64,000 nt of DNA from Raffaelea ambrosiae (taxonomy: Eukaryota; Ascomycota; Sordariomycetes; Ophiostomatales; Ophiostomataceae). This document shows positions 45,498 through 57,194 of the stretch, piece after piece (position 1 is the stretch's first letter; every line of letters begins with the position of its first letter). A model generated the notes under the pieces. That model was not told where the DNA came from and searched no databases. It saw only the letters and a program-made list of their open reading frames with translations. The position numbers and the translations under genes were made by a program. The stretch is taken from positions 3,723,243-3,787,242 of the forward strand of contig PCDI01000003.1 of assembly GCA_002778195.1 (NCBI GenBank), read 5' to 3'.

Positions 45498-47564
45498 ATG
45501 CCTCCAGGTTTGCGGCTACGGCCGCACATAGGGCACAGCCATGTGCTTCCATTGGGGCTAAGGGTGCCTAAGCAGTCTGCCTGCTTGCTTTGCTCGTTTC
45601 GCCTGGCGAAACCGCGGCCGGCCAGCCAGAGCAGCGGGCAAATCCCGTTGCGACGCGCCGCCTATTCGACTACTACCGCGCCAGAGACGACCGTGCCGGG
45701 GTCAGCAACGACAACACCTGCCCAAGCCCGAGCCGAACTCGAAGCCGCCCTCACGTCGCTGCAGGCCCGTGCTGGCGCTCTGGTCAACCTGCCACGCCTA
45801 CAACTAGCCATTCGGGGGCTCCAACAACCGGCCGGGCGCGAATCCATTCGAGTAGCCGTTCTGGGTCTCAAGAAGAACAACGAAGAAGAAGGAGGCGGAG
45901 CCTCGGCCAAGAATCTCTTGCGGTTGATTCTGGCGGATCCTCTCAAGGAACGAGAGCCATGGGAGGCTCAATTGACCAGTCACGATGCTGCACGGCCACA
46001 GATCGTGCGCGTGCGTGGTGACGCTGACAGCGCATCCGGCGTATCGCCGTATCGGCTGGCCAAGGACGGCGAGCTGGATGAGATTGAGGTGTCGAGTGCC
46101 ATACTCAACGGCCACAACGTCGAATTTCTGGTCATGGAGTCCAGCCTGGCCGTGCCGACAGCTGCCGCCGGCTTCGAGGGTGAATCCGAAAACTTTGAGG
46201 AGACGGCGCTGGTTCCGACCGTCGACATCCCCGTCTCTCAGGACGGCCGCTTCACGCCTGTGATGACACCCGTGCATCAGGCCCTGATTGTGACAGATGG
46301 TATCAGGGGTGCCGCGGCTGTGGATGCAATGCCCCTGCTGGCGAACAAGGACAAGATCATGGCGGCTGTGAGCCTCAAGAACGCCCACAAGGACGACACC
46401 GCCGGCTGTGCCTTTGTACCATTTGACGCCGCATCCTCGAGCCGCGCCATTGATCTGTTTCGCGAGAGCGTCAGCAACGCTAAGGCATACGAGGAACTCT
46501 GGTTGCAGAGCGGCGTGCCGCTAGTGACCAGCTGGCTCAAGGCGGGGGCCTTCACGCGGACTGACGGGGCCACCAAACCGCCGGTGCGTGCTCTGATCGC
46601 CTCGGTGCTGAAGAACGCACTTGCCAACATTCAGGATATGGAGGCCAAGCACTTGTCTAAGACAGCGACCGTGACAGCCGCAAAAACAGCGCCCACTGTC
46701 CCAGCACGGACATTCCAGTCCTTAAACACAGGCCTGGCAGACTGGGCCGAGAAGGCGCACGCCGAGCTCCAGGAGCAGCTGGACCGGGCATTTTCCGGCC
46801 AGCGGTGGCGCAAGCTTGGTTGGTGGAAGCTATTCTGGCGGGCCGACGATGTGACCATTCTATCATCGAGCCTGTTGGCGCAGCGGTTTCTGCCCAATTC
46901 GGAGCAGGAAGCTGTGTACTTGGCGGGACGTATCGAAGAAGCCGCCAGAGTGTCTCGGGGAAATATCGACCACCGTGGCTCTTTGGCTTTGTATGCACAA
47001 CCAGCCGTTGCTGCACCGACACCAACAGCAGCTGCTGGCACCAGCAAGGAGGCAGCAGCCGTTACCGAGAAGGAAGGGGATCCATTCTCCTCAACAGAGA
47101 CCGCCGTGGTTCTGGCATCACAGCCGCAAACGCAATGGCCTACACATATCTCATTCACCCGCAACTACCTCCTGAACGAAACGGTGCCAGCGCTTCAGGC
47201 CCTGGCCGACAAGCTGGTGCTGCAGACTGCGAGTACGACGGGCCTCACTACTGCCCTGGCCGTGCTCACGTATCTCTCGTCCATGGGCGCATACGAAGCT
47301 GGCGCCGTCGGCGCGCTGGGTCTTATGTGGAGTCTAAGACGGATGCAAAAACAGTGGGAGACCGCACGGGAGTTCTGGGAAGGCGAGGTGCGCGAGGAAG
47401 GACGCAAGGCCGTGCGAGCCGTGGAGAGGAGCGTGGCGGAGACGCTCGACCGGACTCGCGAGGTGGCCTCTGGTGCAGAAGAAACCAGCCACATCTTGCA
47501 TGATCTGCGCATAGCGCGCGAGCTGGTCACTAAGGCAGAGAAGGCATTGGCGAAGCTCAAGTGA
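45498..47564 (+). CDS. fungal mitochondrial inner-membrane protein, Mmc1-like
   Basis: An uninterrupted frame encodes 688 aa. The N-terminus is Arg-rich, acid-free and followed by RRAAYSTTTA, a typical mitochondrial presequence with cleavage near residue 55-58. An N-terminal domain (LEAALTSLQARAGALVNLPR, AVLGLKK) is followed by a globular part (NGHNVEFLVMESSLAV, ALIVTDGIRGA, AGCAFVPFDAASSSRAIDLF) and a long helical region. A hydrophobic pair near residues 577-610 (GLTTALAVLTYLSSMGAYEA, GAVGALGLMWSL) looks like one or two membrane spans. Charged coiled-coil-like helices run to the C-terminus (ETLDRTREVASGAEETSHIL). The pattern resembles the fungal-specific Mmc1 family, but I assign this from memory of the domain layout, so the name is tentative; mitochondrial membrane location is better supported. 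The gene converges with smd3. Confidence 0.75.
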   Translation: MPPGLRLRPHIGHSHVLPLGLRVPKQSACLLCSFRLAKPRPASQSSGQIPLRRAAYSTTTAPETTVPGSATTTPAQARAELEAALTSLQARAGALVNLPRLQLAIRGLQQPAGRESIRVAVLGLKKNNEEEGGGASAKNLLRLILADPLKEREPWEAQLTSHDAARPQIVRVRGDADSASGVSPYRLAKDGELDEIEVSSAILNGHNVEFLVMESSLAVPTAAAGFEGESENFEETALVPTVDIPVSQDGRFTPVMTPVHQALIVTDGIRGAAAVDAMPLLANKDKIMAAVSLKNAHKDDTAGCAFVPFDAASSSRAIDLFRESVSNAKAYEELWLQSGVPLVTSWLKAGAFTRTDGATKPPVRALIASVLKNALANIQDMEAKHLSKTATVTAAKTAPTVPARTFQSLNTGLADWAEKAHAELQEQLDRAFSGQRWRKLGWWKLFWRADDVTILSSSLLAQRFLPNSEQEAVYLAGRIEEAARVSRGNIDHRGSLALYAQPAVAAPTPTAAAGTSKEAAAVTEKEGDPFSSTETAVVLASQPQTQWPTHISFTRNYLLNETVPALQALADKLVLQTASTTGLTTALAVLTYLSSMGAYEAGAVGALGLMWSLRRMQKQWETAREFWEGEVREEGRKAVRAVERSVAETLDRTREVASGAEETSHILHDLRIARELVTKAEKALAKLK

Positions 47565-48150
47565 AGAGCGCGGCCGGCGTGGGAAAGGGGGGGGAGGAAG
47601 GGGTTAGAGCTATGAGCATCATCATTGCACAACATCACCCCTTCATTGTAAGATACACCCAACCTTTTTTTTTCTTTTCTTTTTTCTGCATTATATCTGT
47701 AATTTTTTAGCCTTGTAATTTATACGCAACTAGATAACACACGTTTTCATAGAGGACCCTTTGACCTGCTATTGCAGTCTCAACAATATCCAAAAATTAT
47801 GCCGTTGCCGCCTTTCTCTGATGCTGAATTACTTTGTTGGAAGTAACTACATGACCTTCCCAGACAGCCTACACACAGATATAACCACATATCACAACGC
47901 CAGATTGCTGCTCGCAGCATAATTATGTCTACAATTGAATGCATACTTTTTTGTATTTTGCCCATCGTCGCTATCATAACGCCAGAAAAAAAACCATTTG
48001 GTACAAAACATGACAGCCGTCCCGTTATTTTGTCTTCGAATATCCACAACCGTCCTTGAAACTTTGTTTAGGAATAGAAAACCCCCAGTAAAAATCCACA
48101 GATTGGATGTTCCATCTTCTTCCTTCCCATCTTCGGTCCTAACGCCCCTT
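47565..48150. other. AT-rich convergent intergenic region
   Basis: Lies between the converging mmc1-like (+) and smd3 (-) genes and presumably holds both 3' untranslated regions. It contains T-runs (47666-47690) and an AT-rich stretch (47690-48010). No gene is seen. Confidence 0.6.
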
Positions 48151-48657
48151 CTACCGCCCGCCACGACCGCCTGCGCGTGCCCGGCTGACCGTTGCGCGAC
48201 CACGCGCCAGACCCACACCCCGGCCGCGCACGTTGCGGCTCCGGAACATGGGCGCGTTGCGAAGCATGTCGGGTACAATGAAGAAGCGGACGTGGCTGCC
48301 GCGGATGTAGACTTGTTCGAGGTGGCTGACGCGGCCGTCGCGGGCGGTGACGGTAATGTCCTTGAGCTGGACGTTCATGTTGTCCTCGGCTGGAAGAAGT
48401 CAGTACGAGAAGGGAACAGCAGTACGGAGGTGACAGAGCAACAAAACAAAGGAGAATCCTATGTATTCATACCCTCAAGAAGTCTCCCGCGGTAGGTCTG
48501 ACCAGAGGTGATTTCGAGGGTCACAATGTGGCCCTGTGCAAAAAGAAGTTAGCATAGATGCAGGAGACGCGAGTACTGAGCAGACGCGTAGAGCGTGTTG
48601 TCCACTAACCTGCGCCTCATTGAGAAGCTTGATGGGAATTCCGATCGTCGAAGTCAT
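48151..48657 (-). CDS. smd3: small nuclear ribonucleoprotein SmD3
   Basis: Three exons on the minus strand, 48657-48610, 48533-48473 and 48389-48151, encode 115 aa. The two introns are 76 and 83 bp, with joins in phase 0 and phase 1 (G+CC). The Sm1 motif reads GIPIKLLNEAQ-GHIVTLEITSG-QTYRGRLLEAEDNMNVQL, and the Sm2 motif reads HLEQVYIRGSHVRFFIVPDML. The tail is rich in RG/RA dipeptides (RGRGVGLARGRATV, ARAGGRGGR), the usual target of arginine methylation. Family role: core ring protein of U1, U2, U4 and U5 snRNPs, needed for splicing; nuclear. Length and order match the family well. Confidence 0.95.
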
Positions 48658-49239
48658 GTTGGCCGGCGTCGCGCACGTGGAAGTGAGCTTTCGGTTGTGT
48701 CAGAAGCGGGAGTCGTTCTTCGGGAGTTAGGTGTCGATAGGCGAAATTTCAACGCCAGCTCCCATCCCCCAACTTGATATGCGGGGCTTTGTTGATCCGG
48801 GCCGACGACACCCGTCAACAACAGGCATGTAAGTGACCGTTGTGAGAAGCTGGCGACTATTCAAACTGAGCAAATGCATCGCATTGTTCGCTGGCATTGG
48901 GCTACACATAGACTGTACGACTGTTATTGTTATTTGTCACTTGGTACTGTGACTAAATTTCTGGAAAAAAAAACCCCCATTTTCAGCGTGGCCTGCCTGC
49001 CTTTCTTGCAACCTAAAACTATCAGCTCAGTCCCAAGTCAACCCCTCCGTGATCACAGTGCCACAGGCTGTTGCCGGCTCGAAGTAAACAGTGTAAATGT
49101 GTCTTCTCTGATACTAAAATGAATAGAACAAGATTCCTTATGAAAATCTGGTAATCAAGATAATAACAGTATGTTCTGGTTCACAATAATCGTTTAGGGC
49201 AGCATCCTTTCCAAGACGACAGCTTGGGAGACATACACT
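48658..49239. other. non-coding region upstream of smd3
   Basis: Contains the smd3 promoter adjoining 48658. No recognisable gene, repeat or element beyond that. Confidence 0.5.
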
Positions 49240-50213
49240 GGAACCGTGCGACAAGAGGTTCAGGTTGAGTTGGTCGAAGATCGGACCACCCTGCCACCAA
49301 CACAGGCGAAATGGAAAAGGCTGCGCCGGCGGGCGCCGCTGCCAGCTCATCTGACGACGACATGCGGCTTCCGCCATGAGACCATCTTGTCGTATCAGTA
49401 CATGCTTGTGCGCAACCTGCGCACATTTTCAGTCGACGGGCATTTTAACACAAACAATAACGAATGTGACGAGGTTCTAGCCTTGTCATACCCAATGGAG
49501 TCGATGAAACGGGTTCGCCGAACGGCCTACGGCAGTCTTGGCAGCTTCGAGCTACTTGTAAAAAATAAAGGCCTCAAGCTCGACCTGTTTCCGTCGCTGC
49601 CAGTGTGGGCGCAGTGCAAGACCCTACGGACATCGACCTCGTCCAAAGCATGTCATACTATACCCCACAGCCGAACGAGCCAGAATCGATGACCCGGACG
49701 GTTGAGTACTCCAGCTGCCCGCTCGTCGACCCGAATGTGGGCCTTATCCTGGCGGAACCCTGTGGCAGCCGCTGCCAACTCATGCGTTTGCATGCGCCAG
49801 TTTAGCCCTCGAGACCGGGCGGCCGTGCGGTTTTGAGGGATTTATATGCGAATGGATATGTTGTATCGATACCTGACTGGGCAGTGGCTCTGTGGGACGT
49901 GCCCGAATATTGAGGCCCTCTAACTCGTGGCCTCTAACCCGCAAAACAACGTGTTCAAGCGCCATGCAGTAGCAAGCCAAGCTTTCATGTATATGCTGCC
50001 CCGCGCTGGGCCCTATTGGAGACAACTGCTCTGCAACTCTCAGAATGGGCTTTCCCGAATAGATTTTTTGCAGATCGGAAGGAGGACGAACGCAAGCAGC
50101 GAGCGCTGATCCAAATCGGGACGGGAGTGGTTCTTCAACGCCGTCCTCCAGCTGCTGCGAAGACGCGCGAGGAGGTATACAAGCAGGATATGGATGAAGA
50201 GGTTTCACGGTGA
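49240..50213 (+). pseudogene. degraded protein-coding remnant, family not recognised
   Basis: Coding-like fragments lie on the plus strand in different frames and are broken by stops. One fragment, 49350-49600, carries FRHETILSYQYMLVRNLRTF and GSLGSFELLVKNKGLKLDLF. It passes near 49600 into another frame with DPTDIDLVQSMSYYTP and EYSSCPLVDPNVGLILAEPC (to about 49803). Later pieces contain NPQNNVFKRHAVASQAFMYM and, to 50213, RFFADRKEDERKQRALIQIG and TREEVYKQDMDEEVSR. Codon use is GC-rich as in real genes nearby, and the pieces are co-linear, which argues for one decayed gene. I could not assign a family. Some breaks might be unrecognised introns. Confidence 0.4.
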
Positions 50214-51593
50214 GAGTGTGATTGTTGGCTGAAAGAGAGCGAAAACAGTGAGGCTTTGGGGAAAAGTAAGGGGAGCGAGTTGACGGGTATGAGTACTCGT
50301 AGGAAGGTGGTGATGGGGTTACTATTGATGTCGGATTGTGTTGTAACTCGCAAGCCAGATTCTTACTGAGAAGCCACTAACTGCGTCCTAACTAACTACT
50401 AGATGTATGTACACTATCAGTAATTAAGAGCTAACCCGGCTGGATCGCCCGAGGCTGGGTTCTACTAAAAATACAGCGTCCACGGAGCCTTTGGGCACTC
50501 AAAATAGAATTTCTCAACTTTTCCCTCTTCTCCGCCTGGCAATATTTGGAGTTAAATTTTCTTTTTTCGCCTCCATGACGAAAGCACCAGCAGATGAATA
50601 TGCAGTGGCGGTGCGCTCACGCAACATTACAGAATACAACTGGAGATGGGCAGGTATTGGCATTCAGAGCTGCCCAGGAAACGGTCCTCTGTTGGTGTGC
50701 TGTAACGAGCAGCGTCAGTAGGGAAACTGGTTGGGACAGGGCCGATTGCCTCGCAGTGCTGAGAGCAACGGCGTCGTAACTAGATGAGCCTATATTAAAC
50801 GTCGCGGAACACTTAGAATAGAGGGCATGACCTCATTGTACAGGCGCAACTCCACGCTGCTCGCAAGCTAAGAGCCCGCCAGACACTGGACAGCTCCCCT
50901 GACTGTCTTGAGGAAGTCGGCACGAGACAACCCCACCGGTCGCCACCACCCTAACCGTAGGAAGGCACGCCCGAGACCGAACGCACGCATACACCGTAGT
51001 CACGTAGGTCCCAGGCAGACCCATAACGTTGTAAAAAGCCCCTGAATCTGAGGAAGGTCTGTACGCGTATTATCAAAGCACTAGTTACATCATCACCAAA
51101 TCGCGCCATCGTGTCTCGGTCTTCATTGTTTCCCAGTTTTCCCTTTTCCTTCTGAGCTGACGACCGTGTTGCCTGCTAATTCTTGCTTTTTTGACTGAAT
51201 ACTTTGGCTCAACTGCCTTGATTCTGCTCCAGCGTACATTGCATCCGCTTCAACAGCGCATTACCCTCTTTCTATCGTCTCTTCTCGAATTTCACGAACT
51301 GTCGATCGCCCTTGTCTACAAGTAGGAATCCGAGTAGCTTCGTATCACCCGGCGACCTGCGACCCTAATATAGCACGGGGGAGTCACCGTACATAACTCG
51401 GCCGTGCGATAGCGCCTGCTGTCCATGCTGGTCATCTCTACGTAAGCTTGCTTTGCATCGACACAATTGCCTCTTCCTCGACCGCGACAAACTTCCTCGG
51501 CCTCGACCATCGACTGGCATCGAAGCCATATCCTACCTACACCATTCTGATAAGCACACACAGCATAACAGCGACACAGAACCACCCTCTGCC
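50214..51593. other. non-coding region upstream of the PAF-AH gene
   Basis: No gene supported. Contains TACTCGTA near 50293 and a pyrimidine-rich section (51110-51310) typical of a promoter/leader for the gene starting at 51594. The frame of that gene is open upstream to an ATG at 51453. Confidence 0.55.
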
Positions 51594-53571
51594 ATGGCTG
51601 CTCCCGCTGGTTTGAGCGCCTCGGCCAAGGTGGCTTCATATCTTTCTCGTCTGAATCCTGTGCCGGCCTTCCCCGAGTACACCGGTCCCTACAAGGTCGG
51701 CAGCGTCGATATCGAGCTCCCTGTCTCGAGCCTCGACTCGCCGAGCCCGGCACCGGCCAATGCGACCGGCATCCACACCGTCCAGTTCCGCATTTACTAT
51801 CCGACGTCGCCCGCGGCAGACGGCAAGCGCATCAACTGGCTGCCGTCTCCCCAGCGGACGCACGTCTCCGCTTACACGCAGTTCTTGGGCATTGGGCCCA
51901 TATTGGCTGAATTCGTCTCGTATGCCACTATCTCAGAGTCTTTGTTCGCCCCTTGCAGCTCTTTTTTCTTGACGAGGCACTAGCCTAACATATTCTCGCA
52001 GCTTCCTACCTCGACACCTCCACTACACCTCCATCCCGGCCCTCAAGAATGCCGCTCTCCTCGAGCCCAACACTCCCAGTGGCCGCTGGCCCACGATGGT
52101 CTTCTCCCACGGCCTCGGCGGCAGTCGCAATGCCTATTCCCACGTCGCTGGGTCCGTAGCCTCGCACGGCGTCGTCGTCGTCTGCCCTGAACACCGCGAC
52201 GGTAGCTCCGTAGTGTCCTTTGTGCGCGACCCGGCCTCCCAGGACCGCTTTTTCAAGCGCAACACCCGTAGCGTCATACCCTACAACCGCATCCCCCATA
52301 CGGAGATACCCGAGGTCTGGGACGCGCGCGACCACCAGCTGCGCATCCGCCTGTGGGAGCTCGGCCTGGTCCATGATTCTGTTTTGCGCATCGACGAGGC
52401 CGCCGATCTCACGAACCTCAACACGAGCACGCCCAGGGCCTTGGTCGCCCAGTTTGCCGACAAGCTCGAGGTCCACAACCCGGGCGACATCATCTGGGCC
52501 GGCCATAGCTTCGGATCCTCCTCGATCGTACAGCTGCTCAAGACCACGTACTACGCTGGCGCCCCCGAGCTGGCCGCTATCGAGAACCCGTTGTTCACGC
52601 CTAAGCCCTTTTCGCGCCTTCGCGCCCAGATTACCGACAAGAGCCCGACCATTCTGCTGGACATGTGGTGCTTCCCGCTGCTGTCGCCGACCCAGCGACC
52701 GCTCTACAACTTGCCGCTGCCCGTGTACGCTGATGTGCCCAGCGCGCCCGGCGGCACAGGTCTCCTGGCTGTAGAGTCAGAGACATTCTACAAATGGACA
52801 TCACACCTACACACGACGGCCAAGGTGCTCTCGCCAGATCCAACAGCGCCGGTCGTGTCCCCCGCTGCCTTCGAGCGGCCTAGCGGCGTGCGCCTGCCGG
52901 AGCCCAACATTTTCTATGTCGACCACAGCGCGCACCTGAACCAGAGCGACTTCGGCCTGCTGTTCCCCTGGCTGACCAAGAAGGTGTTTGGGGCTGAGGA
53001 GCCCGAGCGCGCGATGCGTCTGAACCTGCGTGCCATCCTGCAGATGCTGCGCGTCAACGGCGTGCCCGTGGCGCGCACCTGGGTCGGCGACCTGGTAGAC
53101 GGCACCGACGTCGATAAGCTCGACGTGGCTGCTGGTAATACTGGGGCCACTACCAACGCCAGCACTGGAACCACCGATACCACCGGTACCACCGGTACCG
53201 CCGAAGCTTCGAGACAGAAACACACGCTGGGCGACCGCAGCCTGGAGGACGGCATCCACGACGACAAGGCAATCTTCAAGCGCAGAGACCTGAGCAGCAG
53301 CATTACCCAGTGCTGGGCGTGGATCGACACAGTCGGCTTAGGTTCCGAAGAGCCCGAGTACATGAGAAACGGGTACAAGACGCTAGTAGAGGACGGTGCC
53401 GAAGCAGCAGCTATGACAGCCGACTCGCAGAACGAGGGCGACCAGGAGATGGAGGCCGAGATTGAGCCCCACCTGGGCAACGCGCCGGGCAAGACGCTGC
53501 AGATGTTGCCTGGGTCCGGATCCGGGTCTGGTTCGAGCTCTGCGCCCACACCGGTGGTTGTCTCTGCCTGA
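51594..53571 (+). CDS. PAF-acetylhydrolase-family phospholipase (intracellular type)
   Basis: Two exons, 51594-51919 and 52002-53571, encode 631 aa. The 82-bp intron (GTATGC...CTCGCAG) joins TC+C and continues SSFLPRHLHYTSIPALK. The fold is an alpha/beta hydrolase: oxyanion loop VFSHGLGGSRNAYS (residues about 142-155), nucleophile elbow WAGHSFGSSS with Ser278, a following TILLDMWCFPLL strand that can supply the catalytic Asp, and YVDHSAHLNQSDFGLLFPWL supplying the His. This arrangement is that of eukaryotic PAF-acetylhydrolase/plasma type II enzymes, which remove short or oxidised acyl groups from the sn-2 position of phospholipids. No signal peptide is visible. The C-terminal third carries a low-complexity Thr/Gly insert (TDTTGTTGTAEA) and a GSGSGSGSSS tail. 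An in-frame ATG at 51453 could add 47 residues, but that stretch looks like leader. Confidence 0.9.
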
Positions 53572-54919
53572 ATCGACAGTACCACCAGCCACCAGCCATC
53601 TCGTTATGTGCCATACTATCTAGTTTCATATTCTGCACTGCATCCAATTTACGAACGCGACGACCTGACGTAATAGACAACAACATAACTATAGGATTGG
53701 GGTTTTTGGGGGGGAGGTTGGGAAAAGCAGGGGAAAGCAGGAAATGCAAGAACGGGAAAAATTGGGGGGGGCTCTTGTTCTCGTCCCCCTTTTTGTCTTT
53801 CTCATCTTCTTACATGTATCCTGTTGATTTGGTTATGGTCTTCTGGAGTTTTCATCGTCGATTTTTTCTCTCCTAGCTCCTTCACCTTTTTGTGTACGAG
53901 TACTTGTCTGTAAGATTAAGCTTACTCAATAGACTTTTTGGCTTTTTACTCTGCACCATACTTGGCCCAATTCGCCTGAAACGAGCAGGCTACTGAAGAC
54001 GCCACCCCTCTGTGAGAAGGGAGACTTTTAGCTGATGGGGTGTCTGCCGGGGACCTTGGAAGGGCTATTCACAATTCTTGAGCACCTCGAGTACCCGCAT
54101 GGGCTGCTAGCACAGCTCTGATTTGGCAAGAGCGACTACAGCTAGGCTCCTTCCAGCATAGCTACTTTCTCTGGCGTCTCAATGCGCCGAAACCTAATTC
54201 GCCAATCCCGGCAGCCAAGATCGGATCGGCCTGTGTGGTGAGATCCTCAGCTGAGCTGAATCACGCCCTACACGGCGCTCCAGCAGTATCTTCAGTAGTT
54301 ATCTTACATACATAGTACACCGGGCGCCGTGGTATTGCACCTGTTGTAGCTTGGATCCTGTTTGCGCTTGTGCTAGTGACCCAAAATAATGAAGTCATCG
54401 GCGCTGGCTGGCTAGTTGGCTGGCCACACAGGAAACGCGCCTTCCTCTTTTTTTTTTTCCCTGGGCGTGTTGTTTCCTTTTTCTCTTAACTATTATTTCC
54501 AGGTTCCCTTCCCACAGATGCCTTCTTCCCATCCGGGAGAATTTTCTCCATCCGCCCCTGCATCTCCGTGACGTCTCCTGTCTTTTGGGCCACTCTCCCT
54601 TGCAATTTTCTTCATCCATCGGCATCTATATTGTCTTAGTCCATGCGAGACCCTTCTTTCTTTATTAGCACCTCGGCAGCTTTCTCTCACTCCCACCAGT
54701 TGGTTAGCTTGTGTATCGCCGTGTCTGCGACAGCTCTGTTTTGGATCCTGCCACGCCTCTCGTTTGGTTCGCAAGCTCACAGAGCTTTTATCGTCATCAT
54801 CCGACAAACAGAATATCACTAGCATCACCAACGTCGCATCGCCTCATCGCCTCGTTGCCGTGTCGTCGCATTATCGCATTATCGCATCCGCGTAAGTCTT
54901 CCTCTACCCGCTTTTCACC
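53572..54919. other. intergenic region between PAF-AH and PNS1 genes
   Basis: No gene supported. The 3' flank of the PAF-AH gene contains TACGAGTA (53895-53902). The second half (54440-54900) is CT-rich with short repeats of cgcat/ttatcgcat just before the PNS1 start, consistent with a promoter and 5' leader. Confidence 0.6.
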
Positions 54920-56790
54920 ATGGCATACAACGGCCCCCAGGGCGAGGCCGCCGGCTACTACAACAATGCCGCGAACAACGGCTCCAACAACAATGGACCA
55001 CCGCCGCACCAGTACCAGCCTAAGCTGCAGCAGTACCAGGCCGACCCGGAGGCGAATCCCCAGCCGCAGCAGTTCAACGTGGAGCAGAAGCCGGAGTTTG
55101 ACCAGATGTTTGCGATTGTGGGCCCCAAATACCACGATGTTTGGTGTGGGCTGTTGGTAAGTTGGATGGAACCCTGAGAAGATACACAGGGAAAGAAAGG
55201 GGATTTCGAGTCAAAGAGAGATGGGAGACAAAACCTACAGCAGAGATCAGATAAGGATTGAGTGCTGACCCGTATCCAGTTCCTTGCTTGTTTCGCTGGC
55301 TTCGTTGCCGTCTCCGGCATCACCATCCACGGATATGGTAAGCTTTTTTTTTCTTCCTTCTTTTTCTCTTTGTCTCTTGATAAATTTGCATGGTGGCTCT
55401 CTTCTTCTAACCATGTACAGCCGTCACAAAATCTAGCAATGGCGACGGCATCTACGACAGCGATAACACATTTGGCCTGACCACCAACACGCTCATCAAC
55501 TTGCTCATCTGCATTGGTATCGCCACTGTTTTCAGCATACTCTACATGGCCGTCTCCCGCGTCTTCACCAAACAGCTGATTTGGATCACCGGCATTCTCA
55601 ACATCTGCATGGGTCTTGCCACTGCCATCTACATGCTCTACCGCAAATACTGGTCTGGCGGCATCGTCTTCCTCATCTTCTCCATCTTCACCATCATCTG
55701 CTTCATATCATGGATCCCGCGCATCCCCTGGAGTGTCCTGATGCTGCAAACTTCCATCGATGTGTCTCGCCGCTACGGCCACGTCTACCTCGCCAGTCTG
55801 CTCGGCGGTCTCGCTTGTGCTGCGTTTAGTGTGTGGTACTCCGTCACCATGGTGGCTGTATACGTCAAGTACGAGCCAGGAAGTAACAATGCAGCCTGTA
55901 GTGTCAGCGGTGGCGGCTGCAGCAAGGCCACGGTCATTGGACTAATGGTGTTTATCACGTTTGCCGGCTATTGGATCACCGAATGGCTGAAGAACACCCT
56001 GCACGCCACCATTGCCGGCATCTACGGCTCCTGGTACTTCTCGCCGAGCAACCCGGCCAAAGGTGCAACTCGTCATGCTTTCCGCCGCTCTGTGACCTAC
56101 AGCTTCGGCAGCATCAGCCTGGGTAGCCTACTGGTGGCCATTATCAACTTCTTGCGCCAAATTTGCTCTGTTGCGCAGCAGTCGGCAGCCAACGATGGTA
56201 ACATAATGGGCACCATCTTTTTCTGCATCTTGGGCTGCTTCATCAGCATTCTTGACTGGTGTGTCCAGTTTGTCAACCGCTATGCTTTCATTCACATTGC
56301 GCTCTATGGATCGCCCTACTTCACCGCCGCCAAGAACACCTGGTCGTACGTGTCTCCTCATTATCTTATTCGATATCTCTTCCTCTTATTCTGGTTTTTC
56401 AATGTTCCTTCCGTTGCTAACGCTGTCCCTCATAGAATGATTAAGAACCGTGGCATCGACGCCCTTGTCAGCCAGTGTCTCATTGGCCCCGTCTTCAGCA
56501 TGGGCTCTACCTTTGTGGCCTATGCTACCGCTCTCACTGCATACGTCTTCTTGAAGATCACGGACCCGGCATACAACCAGGATGGCAATTTCACGCCTGT
56601 TATAGTCGCCTTTGCTTTCCTGGTCGGTCTGCAGATCTGCAACGTTTTCACAACACCTGTAAGCAGCGGTGTCGACACCATTTTTGTCGCCATGGCCTGG
56701 GACCCGCGCATCATGGTTGAGAAGCACCTGGACTTGTACCAAGACATGATTCGTGTCTATCCCCAAGTACAGCAGGCATGCCACACTTGA
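54920..56790 (+). CDS. pns1: choline transporter-like protein PNS1 (CTL/SLC44 family)
   Basis: Four exons, 54920-55156, 55280-55337, 55421-56345 and 56436-56790, encode 524 aa, close to the usual family length. The last intron (90 bp, GTACGT...TCATAG) stays open in frame, so an intronless reading looks possible. Splicing restores KNTWSMIKNRGIDALV, the conserved family segment. The N-terminus (1-60) is a Gln/Asn/Pro-rich cytosolic tail (PPHQYQPKLQQYQ). About ten hydrophobic segments follow, for example LLFLACFAGFVAVSGI, LLICIGIATVFSILYMAVSR and GIVFLIFSIFTIICFISWIP. The loop GTIFFCILGCFISILDWCVQ then FVNRYAFIHIALYGSPYF is a CTL hallmark. Plasma-membrane transporter-like protein; yeast PNS1 is not essential for choline uptake, so the substrate is uncertain. 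It converges with the S9 pseudogene. Confidence 0.94.
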
Positions 56791-57194
56791 GGAGGACACG
56801 GATAAGTCAATAAACAAGATACACAACACGCACGAGAACGTGCATACGAACGTGCGTACGAACGTGCATTCCTCAGCTTCCGGCTGAGGCTGAGAGAGGA
56901 AACAATGGGGATGGAAACAGGATTGAGAGAGTAAGCATTTCATAGTTATTCTTATACCCGGCTTTTCTTACAATTTCCTTAGTTCTATTTTGGGTTTCCA
57001 GTGCAATCAAACAGGCACAAATAGAGACAGTAATTATAGCATACCTAGCTAGAAAAACGACTGAACACGAATAGAACGAGTCCATAATTCAAAAGTTGGG
57101 GGTGTCGTGAAGAAACAAAATAATAAAACAACAAAATAATAATAAAAAGACTTGAAAATGCCATTTGTTTCATACCGGCAGCCTTTCTAGGCCC
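56791..57194. other. convergent intergenic region
   Basis: Short region with an AT-rich stretch (56930-57160) and a small repeat of gaacgtgc(g/a)tac units (56832-56870). It is presumably the PNS1 3' untranslated region. No gene is seen. Confidence 0.6.
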
